A DNA stretch of 64,000 bases, taken from Bradyrhizobium sp. 195 (GTDB lineage Bacteria > Pseudomonadota > Alphaproteobacteria > Rhizobiales > Xanthobacteraceae). The notes under the pieces were generated by a model that was not told the DNA's origin, did not search any database, and was given only the letters and a program-made list of their open reading frames with translations. The stretch lies in assembly GCF_023101665.1 (NCBI RefSeq), contig NZ_CP082161.1, positions 2,790,001 through 2,854,000 of the forward strand, read 5' to 3'. A program made the translations under genes and the position numbers. Below, one piece after another: positions 8,729 through 16,605 of this stretch; position 1 is the first letter of the stretch, and the number at the start of each line of letters is the position of its first letter.

Positions 8729-10050
8729 GCCTTTTCGCTGCGCTCCAGGATCGGCCGGTACTGTTCGTGCGCCTTCTTCAGCTCGGTCGCGGGATCGGCG
8801 CCCGACAGTGTCGAGGTCAGCGCGGCGCCGACGAGATCGCGGAATTCGGCGACTGGGATGACAACGGGAAGGCCCAGCTTGCTGATTTTGGCGGAATCGA
8901 TCACCGATTGCAGCCACTCCTTGGGCATCTTCACGCCGCTCTGGACTTCGGTGTCGTTCAGGATCGAGTTGCGGAACGGCACGCCGCCGCCAGCCTGCAA
9001 CAGCCGCGCGCCCTGCTTCTTCGAGACCACCCACTGGCAGAGCAGATAGGCGGCTTCCTTGTTCTTGCTCGCCGCGGCGATGCCGATGCCGTCGCCGTAC
9101 GTGGCCGAATACTGGCCCTTCGGTCCGGCCGGCACGACGGTGTAGCCGACCTTGCCGACAACGCGCGAGGCGGCCGGATCCTCCAGCGGCGGCGCCCAGC
9201 CGACGCCGTCGATCCACATCGCCGAGCGTCCTTGCGTGAACGAAGCCATCGACTCCATCCAGTTGAAGCCGGCGACGCCGGGCGGGGCCACCTTCGTCAG
9301 CAGCGTCTGATAGAGCTTTGTCGCCGCGACCGCCTCCGGGCCGTCGGTGAGGATGTTGCCCTTGGCGTCCAGGAATTCCCCGCCATAGTTGAGGAAGAAG
9401 TTGGTCCACAACGTCATGTTGGCGTTGCGCAAGCCTCGCCCGACGAAGCCGTAGGTGCCGTCCTTGGCGTCGGTGAGCGTTTCGGCCGCGGCGACCATCT
9501 CGTCCAGCGTCTTGGGGACAGCGACGCCCTTCTTCTGGAACAGCTCCTTGTTATAGTAGAGGATGAAATAATCGACCGACCAGGGCAGCGACAGCATCTG
9601 GCCCTTGTCGTTCTTGGCGTATTGCAGACCTGCGGCCGAGAAATCGCTCTCGACGAGATCGGGCGCGGTCAGCGCCGGATCCTTCATGAAGGGCGTCATG
9701 TCGGCAAGCCAGCCGGCCTTCTCGAACTGCCGCTTCTGCACGTGATAGCTGAGATGGACGACGTCGAAGCTCGGCCGGCCCGAGGTGAGCTCGATCACGA
9801 CCTTCTGACGCTGCTGCTGTTCGGGAATCTGCTCGGATTCGACCTGGATGCCGGTGAGATCCGTGAACTCCTTGATGTTCTTTTGCAGGTTGTCGCCGCG
9901 CGGGCCTTTGGCAAGGATCACCTCCAGCTTGGTCCCGGCGTATTTCTTCCAGTTGACCTCGGCGCGGGCCGGCAAACCGGTCAGGCCGAGTGCGCCGGCC
10001 GCGGCGGTACCCGCTAGCAGCGTGCGGCGCGAGATGGTGTGGTTGGCCAA
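8725..10050 (-). CDS. Extracellular solute-binding protein, sugar ABC transporter (Tat-type signal)
   Basis: Periplasmic receptor of the importer, 441 residues. The preferred start is TTG at 10050, seven bases after a strong GAGGGAGGG ribosome site. It gives LANHTISRRTLLAGTAAAGA, a compact twin-arginine signal ending near PARA. An ATG at 10107 would add 19 residues before the Tat motif and has no ribosome site. The mature part has family-1 binding-protein features (SLPWSVDYFILYYNKELFQ and MWIDGVGW). It is first of the three-gene operon, with the soxA stop 80 bases upstream on the same strand. Confidence 0.88.
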   Translation of the reverse strand: MANHTISRRTLLAGTAAAGALGLTGLPARAEVNWKKYAGTKLEVILAKGPRGDNLQKNIKEFTDLTGIQVESEQIPEQQQRQKVVIELTSGRPSFDVVHLSYHVQKRQFEKAGWLADMTPFMKDPALTAPDLVESDFSAAGLQYAKNDKGQMLSLPWSVDYFILYYNKELFQKKGVAVPKTLDEMVAAAETLTDAKDGTYGFVGRGLRNANMTLWTNFFLNYGGEFLDAKGNILTDGPEAVAATKLYQTLLTKVAPPGVAGFNWMESMASFTQGRSAMWIDGVGWAPPLEDPAASRVVGKVGYTVVPAGPKGQYSATYGDGIGIAAASKNKEAAYLLCQWVVSKKQGARLLQAGGGVPFRNSILNDTEVQSGVKMPKEWLQSVIDSAKISKLGLPVVIPVAEFRDLVGAALTSTLSGADPATELKKAHEQYRPILERSEKA

Positions 10051-10130
10051 TTGAGTCCCTCCCTCTAATTCAATTTTCTTTGGGAGGGATACTAGCGGCC
10101 GTTCCACGCCTGCCTAGCCCTAATCGACGA

Positions 10131-10910
10131 TCAGGGCCGCATCGCTGGCGTCTCCATCGGCAGGCCGCGCGCCCGCGACATCAGATAGAGCTCGAGTGCG
10201 ACCAGCTCGGGCGAGCCGTAATCATAGACCTGTGCGCGGACGCCGCTCATGCAGCTGCGCAGCCGCCGTTCCAGCGATCCCAGCGTTTGCCATTCCAGGC
10301 GGTAGAGCGGATAGCCGGTCGGCTGTCCTTGCGTGACCGGCGCGCCCGCCAGGCGCTTGTCGAAATTGTCGTCGTGGCAATTGGTGCAGGCGAGGTTGAG
10401 CTGACCCTCGCGTTGCATGAAGAGGTTGCGGCCGTGTTCCACGAACGGCTTGAGGTCTGGATCGTCGCCGGCCGCGATCGCCGCACCGCGCGATTGGTGG
10501 GCGACGAAGGCGGACAGCGCCAGGAGATCGCGGCTCTCGTAAGGCAAAGGCGTAGCCTGCTGATGATTGGTGCGGCAGAGATTGATGCGCTGGTCGAGCG
10601 TGACCGGGCGCGCCAGCGCCTTGTCGATGGCGGGATAGCGCGCCGCGACGCCCTTCATGCTGGTGCGCGCATCGCCATGGCAATCCGCGCAGGCCTTTTC
10701 GGCATTGCCGGTCTTCTTTCCCCATAGCGCCTCGCCGTCCAGCACGAACAGCATGCCCGGATTCGCCGTGTCGTCATCCTGCATCGCGCGCGTGTCGGGC
10801 CCCATGAACGAATAGCCGGACCGGCGCGCATCGGGCGGGATTTCACCGGCGAGCAGGGCAGGGGCCGCGGCGAACAATGCCGCCGCTGCTATCGCGCGCC
10901 AAACGCTCAT
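10131..10910 (-). CDS. soxA: SoxA, diheme sulfur-oxidation cytochrome c
   Basis: Periplasmic subunit that with SoxX forms the c-type cytochrome joining a sulfur substrate to the SoxYZ carrier. It has 259 residues from the ATG at 10910, which overlaps the soxZ stop (ATGA). An N-terminal signal peptide ends near LLAG. There are two heme motifs: CADCH at residues 74-78 and CTNCH at 175-179. Cys220 in RRLRSCMSGVRAQ matches the heme-ligating, persulfide-forming cysteine of SoxA. Last gene of the soxFXYZA run. Confidence 0.93.
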   Translation of the reverse strand: MSVWRAIAAAALFAAAPALLAGEIPPDARRSGYSFMGPDTRAMQDDDTANPGMLFVLDGEALWGKKTGNAEKACADCHGDARTSMKGVAARYPAIDKALARPVTLDQRINLCRTNHQQATPLPYESRDLLALSAFVAHQSRGAAIAAGDDPDLKPFVEHGRNLFMQREGQLNLACTNCHDDNFDKRLAGAPVTQGQPTGYPLYRLEWQTLGSLERRLRSCMSGVRAQVYDYGSPELVALELYLMSRARGLPMETPAMRP

Positions 10911-11224
10911 TCGACAATGATCGATGCCGATGCGGTGGACGAATAGCCGTTGTCGCCGATCCATTCGAATTCGAACTTGCCGCTCTCCTTGGCGACCGTG
11001 AAGAATGACAAATATGGATTGGCCGCGATCGCCGGAAACAGATCGGCGCGAAAGATATCGGCGCCGTTGTAGCGGCAGGTGAAGCTGGTGATGATGTCGC
11101 GCGGCACGAGCTTCCCGTCCGCGGTGTGGCGAAAGCCGGTTTCCATGATGTGCGAGGTCAGCGTGCGGATCTCGATGACGTCGCCGCGTCTGGCCCTTGC
11201 CGGAACGTTGATCAGTGCTGACAT
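10907..11224 (-). CDS. soxZ: SoxZ, sulfur carrier partner
   Basis: A 105-residue immunoglobulin-like periplasmic protein that pairs with SoxY. It starts MSALINVPARARRGDVIEIR and contains HIMETGFRH, a standard SoxZ element. There is no signal peptide, as usual, since it is exported with SoxY. Its ATG overlaps the soxY stop and its stop overlaps soxA, so Y-Z-A are translationally coupled. Confidence 0.93.
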   Translation of the reverse strand: MSALINVPARARRGDVIEIRTLTSHIMETGFRHTADGKLVPRDIITSFTCRYNGADIFRADLFPAIAANPYLSFFTVAKESGKFEFEWIGDNGYSSTASASIIVE

Positions 11225-11691
11225 CAGTTCATCTCCTCGGTGCAGGCGGCCAGCGTCACGACGATTTCGGCAGCAACCTGCCAGAACGTGTCGTCGGACA
11301 GGCGGGCGATCGCGACCACCTTTTGGGTGTCGGCGAGCCGGATCCGGGTCGAGACCTGGGGGCGGCCGGAGGAGGGGCCGAGATAGAAATTGGCGATGTT
11401 CGGCTGCGGGTTCTTCTCGTTGAAGACGTGGATGCTCTTGACGTGGTCATCGGCCGTCATCGCGCTTGCGACACTCACCGTCATCGGCACCGTATTGCCG
11501 TTCTCGACCAGTGGCGGAATGTCGAGCTTCACCCTGCCGGTGCGCAATTGTGCTTCGCCGACGACATTGCGGATCGCGGTATTGAGCATCGCGGGCGTGG
11601 CTTGAAGTGGACGCAGGGTGACGATCGGGATCGTCCCGGCGGCAGTGATGCCTCCGGCAAGGCTTAGGAATTGTCGTCGCGTGGTTGGCAT
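11224..11691 (-). CDS. soxY: SoxY-like sulfur carrier with atypical AACTE arm
   Basis: A 155-residue Tat-exported carrier (TTRRQFLSLAGGITAAG). Canonical SoxY proteins end in a flexible GGCGG arm whose cysteine holds the sulfur substrate. Here the C terminus reads VTLAACTEEMN, so the single arm cysteine is Cys150, but glycines are replaced by alanines and four residues follow after Thr. This resembles the SoxY-related group with an AACIE arm rather than true thiosulfate SoxY. The fold otherwise matches, and soxZ follows with overlapping start and stop. It probably still carries a substrate on Cys150, but perhaps not thiosulfate. Confidence 0.88.
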   Translation of the reverse strand: MPTTRRQFLSLAGGITAAGTIPIVTLRPLQATPAMLNTAIRNVVGEAQLRTGRVKLDIPPLVENGNTVPMTVSVASAMTADDHVKSIHVFNEKNPQPNIANFYLGPSSGRPQVSTRIRLADTQKVVAIARLSDDTFWQVAAEIVVTLAACTEEMN

Positions 11692-11699
11692 GAGCAGTC

Positions 11700-12332
11700 C
11701 TAGTCGCGAAGCGTTGCAAGAAAAGCCACGATGTCCTCGATCTCCGCAGCCGACAATATCGGCTTGCCGGCGAAGTTACGTCCGATGCGCACGAAGCCGT
11801 CGTTGCGATAATAGGACGGCATGATGGTCTGTGCGTTGAAACGCGATGCATCGACCAGTCGAAGCCGCAACTGGCTCGCCGTCCATCGGTTCCCGGCGCC
11901 GGCGAGGTCCGGCGCGAGGTCTCCCTGGAATCGCGTCTCCGGAAAGGGCCCGGAATGGCAGAGGATGCAGGTCGTCGTGCGCGCCAGCACCAGTGTGCGC
12001 CCGCGGGCGGCATCGCCGGACGATCCCGTGAGCGAGGCTGGAATGCCGTCGCCGACGATTTTGTAAGGCACGAACTCGTCCGCGCGCGCAGCGCTGGCGA
12101 AGGCGAGGCCCGTGACGATGAATGCGGCAATCGCAAATGCTAGGAGGGATGGCTGACGCTGCCGCGAACTCCACTTACCCCTCCCGCTTGCGGGAGAGGT
12201 CGGAGCGCAGCGCCGGGTGAGGGCTCTTTCCTCTGGGGGAGTCTTCGTTGTCGAGACACCCTCTCCCCAACCCTCCCCCGCAGGCGGGGGAGGGGGCGCA
12301 CCGTGGTCGTGGCGGCAGTTTGGTCCTATCAT
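11700..12332 (-). CDS. soxX: SoxX-like monoheme cytochrome c with repeat-encoded N-terminal insert
   Basis: Small periplasmic cytochrome, partner of SoxA. The only in-frame ATG is at 12332, five bases after the soxF stop, giving 210 residues. Heme motif CILCH lies at 122-126 with a likely Met ligand in TIMPSYY. The hydrophobic signal core is at about 62-80, ending ASAARA. Residues about 12-52 are encoded by a GC-rich palindromic repeat and are proline/glycine/arginine-rich. Between that ATG and the signal core there is no ATG, GTG or TTG in frame. Either the insert is translated as a long signal-peptide n-region, or a non-standard codon is used. Confidence 0.8.
   Translation of the reverse strand: MIGPNCRHDHGAPPPPPAGEGWGEGVSTTKTPPEERALTRRCAPTSPASGRGKWSSRQRQPSLLAFAIAAFIVTGLAFASAARADEFVPYKIVGDGIPASLTGSSGDAARGRTLVLARTTTCILCHSGPFPETRFQGDLAPDLAGAGNRWTASQLRLRLVDASRFNAQTIMPSYYRNDGFVRIGRNFAGKPILSAAEIEDIVAFLATLRD
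12176..12299. repeat. Palindromic repeat inserted in the 5' end of soxX
   Basis: About 124 bases bounded by tacccctcccgcttgcggga on one side and cgcaggcgggggagggggcg on the other. Small inverted arms occur inside (ctcccgcttgcgggag; ccctcccccgcaggcggggg). The wording (gggagaggtcggagcgcagc, gggtgagggc) is that of a repeat normally found between genes in Bradyrhizobium. Here it lies within the soxX reading frame and keeps the frame open. A related fragment is seen near 56930. Confidence 0.75.
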
Positions 12333-12336
12333 CCTA

Positions 12337-13608
12337 CTAGCCAAAGGTATCCGCCGTGATGGTTTCAAACCAGCGCTCCGCCTCGGCGGCCTCGCGCGCC
12401 CGCAGTTCGCGCGGCGCGTCGACCGGGCTGGTCGCGCCGCCCTCGACCTCGGCGAAGATGTCGCCCTTTGGCTGGTAGGTGCCGGTGAGTGAAAAACCGT
12501 AACCGGGGGCGACAGTGTTGTAGCAGACGCCCATGAGCCGCGGCGGTTCCGGCGCGCGGCCCGTGAGCAGGCTGACGATGGCAGCGGCGCAGGCCTTGCC
12601 TTGCGCGCTTGCAGCGGATGCCGATTTGGGAATGCCGCCGCCAAGGCAGGCATCGCCGATGACGTGAATGTTCTTGACGAGCTTCGACTCGAAGGACACG
12701 GGATCGATCGGGCACCAGCCGGTGGCGTCGGTAGCGCCCGCGATCTCGGCGATGCGTCCCGCACGCTGCGGCGGGATCACATTGGCGACGTCGGGCGTGT
12801 AGTTGCCGAACTCGGTCACGATGGTCATGGTCGCCGGATCAACCGAAGTCACGCGGCCGCCTTGCGACAGCGCGACGCGCTCGATCATGTCGCCATAGAG
12901 CTCCTTCCAGGCCGTCTCGAACAGTCGCTGCTGGGAGAAACTATCCTTGGCATCGAGGATCAGAACTTTCGAGCGTGGCTTGTTCGTCTTCAGGTAATGC
13001 GCGATCAGGCTGGCGCGCTCATAAGGCGCAGGCGGGCAGCGCGAGGGATTGGCCGGGATTGCAATGGCGACCGTGCCGCCGTCCGCCATCGCTTCTAATT
13101 GCCTGCGCAGCAAAAGCGTCTGCGCACCGGCCTTCCAGGCGTGCGGCATCCTTTCCGACGCTGCGGCGTCGTAGCCGGGTAGGGCTTCGAGATGGAAGTC
13201 GATGCCGGGCGAGAGCACGAGGCGGTCATAGCTAAACGCCGTGCCATCGGCCGTCGTCACGCTACGCTTTTGCGTATCGATGGCCGTTGCAGCCTGTGCC
13301 ACGACGGCGATGCCTTCGGCGGCGAGCTTGTCATAGCCGAACTGTTGCGCCTCCATCTTGCGCAGGCCCGCGATCACCGCGTTGCTGAGCGGGCAGGAGA
13401 TGAAGGTCTTGTTCGGCTCGATCAACGTGACCTGCAACCTGGCATCGGCGCGTTTGAGCGCCCGCGCGCAGGCGGCGCCGCCAAAGCCGCCGCCGACCAC
13501 GACGATGCGGCCCGGCGATTGCGCGCGCAGGATCGAAGGTGCGATGAGCGATGTGGCCGCGACGGTGATGCCGAGGACGGCATTCCGCCGTGTCACCGGC
13601 ACATTCAT
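12337..13608 (-). CDS. soxF: SoxF, flavocytochrome c sulfide dehydrogenase-type FAD subunit
   Basis: A 423-residue periplasmic flavoprotein related to FccB, able to oxidise sulfide or polysulfide with a c-type cytochrome as acceptor. Tat signal VTRRNAVLGITVAATS; FAD-binding RIVVVGGGFGGAACARAL. Cysteines in NPSRCPPAPYERA and MGVCYN occupy the positions of the redox disulfide. The C terminus carries the FAD_oxidored dimer segment (YGFSLTGTYQPKGD). First gene of the sox run, followed five bases later by soxX. A terminator-like hairpin lies between its start and the Mo-hydroxylase gene upstream. Confidence 0.9.
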   Translation of the reverse strand: MNVPVTRRNAVLGITVAATSLIAPSILRAQSPGRIVVVGGGFGGAACARALKRADARLQVTLIEPNKTFISCPLSNAVIAGLRKMEAQQFGYDKLAAEGIAVVAQAATAIDTQKRSVTTADGTAFSYDRLVLSPGIDFHLEALPGYDAAASERMPHAWKAGAQTLLLRRQLEAMADGGTVAIAIPANPSRCPPAPYERASLIAHYLKTNKPRSKVLILDAKDSFSQQRLFETAWKELYGDMIERVALSQGGRVTSVDPATMTIVTEFGNYTPDVANVIPPQRAGRIAEIAGATDATGWCPIDPVSFESKLVKNIHVIGDACLGGGIPKSASAASAQGKACAAAIVSLLTGRAPEPPRLMGVCYNTVAPGYGFSLTGTYQPKGDIFAEVEGGATSPVDAPRELRAREAAEAERWFETITADTFG

Positions 13609-13618
13609 GAGTCTTGTC

Positions 13619-13656
13619 CGGAAAAATGCTGCGGCTGCCGTTGGGGCAGCCGCAGC
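13619..13656 (-). terminator. Intrinsic terminator/attenuator after the Mo-hydroxylase large subunit
   Basis: A perfect 12-base stem (13628-13639 with 13645-13656) and 5-base loop, read on the minus strand, is followed by AGCATTTTTC. That is a good stem plus T-run. It begins seven bases after the stop at 13663 and ends about ten bases before the soxF start, so it separates the Mo-hydroxylase transcript from soxF or attenuates read-through. Confidence 0.75.
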
Positions 13657-13662
13657 GCTCTC

Positions 13663-15849
13663 TTAGGCAAAGGTGATGTTCTGGTCGCGCAGTGGCACCG
13701 AGCGGATGCGCTTGCCGGTCGCGGCGAAGTACGCATTCAGCACGGCCGGCGCGGCGACGCCGATGGTCGGCTCACCGACACCGCCCCAGAACCCGCCGCT
13801 CGGCACCATCACCGATTCCACCTTCGGCATCTCGTTGATGCGCATCGAGTTGTAGGTGTCGAAGTTGGTTTGCTCGATCTTGCCGTCCTTGACGGTGCAG
13901 CCGCCGTAGAACAGCGCGGAGAGGCCATAGACGAAGGAGCCCGCGATCTGCCGTTCCACCTGCGCCGGATTGACGACGTAGCCGGGATCGGTGGAGGCGA
14001 CGATACGATGCACCTTGATCTTGCTGCCGTCGGTCACCGAGATTTCGGCGGCGCCGGCGACGTAGCTGCCATAGCCCATGACCTGGGCGATGCCGCGATA
14101 GACGCCCTGTGGCGCCGGCGTGGTCCAGCCGATCTTCTCGGCGACCGCATTGAGCACCGCCAGATGCTTGGGATGATTGCCCATCAGCTTGCGGCGGAAT
14201 TCGAGCGGGTCCTGGCCTGCGGCCTGGGCCAGCTCGTCCATGAAGCATTCCATGTAGATCGCGTTGTGATTGACGTTGACGCCGCGCCAGAAGCCGGGCG
14301 GAACGTGCGGGTTGCGCATCGCATGCTCGACCAACAGGTTCGGCACCGAATAGCCGAATGCGGCCTCGCCGGATTGGGCGACGCCCTGGAATGCGGCCGG
14401 GTCCATGCCGTTCTGCAGCGCCTCGGGGCGAAGCGAGAACAGGATCGACTGCCCGGACAGGCGGTAGTGCAACGCGACCAGATTGTTGTTGGCGTCGAAC
14501 GCGCCGGTCAACTTGCACTGGGTGATGGGGTGATACCTGCCGTGCGCCATGTCCTCTTCGCGCGACCACAACAGCTTGATCGGCGTGCCCGGCATCTCTT
14601 TGGCGATCAGGACCGCCTGACGGACATAGTCGGTCTGACCGCGCCGGCCGAAACCGCCCCCCAGCATCACCTTGTGCACGTCGCACTTCTCGGCCGGCAA
14701 GCCGGAAGCCTCCAGCACCGCTGCAAACGCCGCCTCGCCATTCTGCGTGCCGCACCAGACCTCGCATTTGTCCGCGGTGTAGAGCGCGGTGGCGTTCATC
14801 GGCTCCATCGTGGCGTGGTTCTGATAGGGATAGGAGTAGACGGCCTCGACCTTCTTGGCCGCGCCGGCAATCGCCGCCTTGGCATCGCCATTCTTGTTGC
14901 CGACATAGGCCGGCTGCTTGTCGTCGAGGCCCTCGGTCAGCCACTTCGCAATCGACTCGCTGGAAACTTTGGCGTTGTCGCCTTCGTCCCAGACGATCGG
15001 CAGCGCCTCCAGCGCGGTCTTGGCGTGCCACCAGGTGTCGGCAACGACCGCGACCGCGGTATCGCCGACCTTGACGACCTTCTTGACGCCTTTCATGCCG
15101 GCGATCTTGGATTGGTCAAAACTCTTCAACTTGCCGCCGAACACCGGGCAGTCCTTGATCGCGGCATTCAGCATGCCCGGCAGCTTGACGTCGGCGCCGT
15201 AGATCATGGCGCCGGTGGTCTTGTCGACCGTGTCGAGCCGCTTCACGCCCTTGCCGATCAGCTTCCAATCCTTCGGATCCTTCAGCTTGACGTCCGATGG
15301 CGGCGTCAGCTTCGCCGCGGCCTCGGCGACCTTGCCGTAGGTCGTGGTCTTGCCCGATGGCGTATGGGTGATGACGCTGTTCTCGGCTGCGCATTCGGAG
15401 GCCGGCACTTTCCATGCGTCGGCGGCGGCCTGGATCAGCATCACGCGCGCGGTGGCGCCGCCCTTGCGGACATAGTCCTGCGAGGAGCGGATGCCGCGGC
15501 TGCCGCCGGTCGAGAAATCGCCCCAGACGCGCTTGCGTGCGACGCTCTGGCCCGGTGTCGGATATTCGGTCGTGACCTTGGTCCAATCGCATTCGAGCTC
15601 CTCGGCGACGAGCTGGGCGAGGCCGGTCAGCGAGCCCTGGCCCATTTCGGAGCGAGCGATGCGAATCACGACGGTGTCATCGGGCCTGACCACGACCCAG
15701 GCGCCGATCTCCGGCGAGCCATCGGCCGCGCGGACCACGGCGGGGCCGCCGAAGGGAATGTCGAGGCCAATGGCGAGCCCGGCGCCGACTGCGGCCGTGC
15801 CAATGACGAAGGCGCGGCGATTGAGCCGCGGCGAAATATGCTTGTTCAT
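13663..15849 (-). CDS. Molybdopterin-binding large subunit, xanthine dehydrogenase / isoquinoline oxidoreductase beta type
   Basis: A 728-residue molybdenum hydroxylase large subunit. The N-terminal twin-arginine signal (LNRRAFVIGTAAVGAGLAIG) predicts export. The arrangement matches IorB-like enzymes of periplasmic aldehyde or N-heterocycle oxidation, with two related halves. Molybdopterin contacts are seen in LGGGFGRRGQTDYVRQAV and GVNVNHNAIYMECFMDELA, and GGFWGGVGEPTIGVAAPAV near the C terminus includes the conserved GVGE(P) glutamate region. It is coded 12 bases after its 2Fe-2S partner. Substrate unknown. Proximity to SoxF/SoxXA raises the idea of shared cytochrome c acceptors. Confidence 0.88.
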   Translation of the reverse strand: MNKHISPRLNRRAFVIGTAAVGAGLAIGLDIPFGGPAVVRAADGSPEIGAWVVVRPDDTVVIRIARSEMGQGSLTGLAQLVAEELECDWTKVTTEYPTPGQSVARKRVWGDFSTGGSRGIRSSQDYVRKGGATARVMLIQAAADAWKVPASECAAENSVITHTPSGKTTTYGKVAEAAAKLTPPSDVKLKDPKDWKLIGKGVKRLDTVDKTTGAMIYGADVKLPGMLNAAIKDCPVFGGKLKSFDQSKIAGMKGVKKVVKVGDTAVAVVADTWWHAKTALEALPIVWDEGDNAKVSSESIAKWLTEGLDDKQPAYVGNKNGDAKAAIAGAAKKVEAVYSYPYQNHATMEPMNATALYTADKCEVWCGTQNGEAAFAAVLEASGLPAEKCDVHKVMLGGGFGRRGQTDYVRQAVLIAKEMPGTPIKLLWSREEDMAHGRYHPITQCKLTGAFDANNNLVALHYRLSGQSILFSLRPEALQNGMDPAAFQGVAQSGEAAFGYSVPNLLVEHAMRNPHVPPGFWRGVNVNHNAIYMECFMDELAQAAGQDPLEFRRKLMGNHPKHLAVLNAVAEKIGWTTPAPQGVYRGIAQVMGYGSYVAGAAEISVTDGSKIKVHRIVASTDPGYVVNPAQVERQIAGSFVYGLSALFYGGCTVKDGKIEQTNFDTYNSMRINEMPKVESVMVPSGGFWGGVGEPTIGVAAPAVLNAYFAATGKRIRSVPLRDQNITFA

Positions 15850-15861
15850 GTTGGGGGGTCC

Positions 15862-16311
<450 letters not shown>

Positions 16312-16605
16312 CGCAGTCCCCTGATTGGCCCAATCCACCGATTGAACTCAGGGGCGCACTGTGTCCGGCAAACTGGAACCATTCAAATCAACAGTCCGAG
16401 GGTTGCCAGGCGAAGATTGTCGCTGCCGCGGGAGGATTTTTGGATCGGGCGGTGTCGTGAGCCACCGGAAATTGCGGCTGGCGGGGCCCTGAACGCCGAC
16501 AATGTGGCTTGGCGCGACGGTTCCGCCAGGCGACAGTTTGTCCCTTTTGCCGGGGTGCAAGATTTGGGCGCTTTGGTACACTAGGCCGATGCCAAAAGGA
16601 GTTCC

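Noticed and set aside
12176..12299. Short direct and inverted repeats considered as a CRISPR or attachment site
   Set aside because: No regular spacing of identical units and no integrase or cas genes. It fits a single intergenic palindromic element.
16375..16410. GGAAC...GTT upstream of the radical SAM gene as an EcfG promoter
   Set aside because: The spacing is 22 bases instead of 16-17 plus C, so it does not fit the EcfG consensus.
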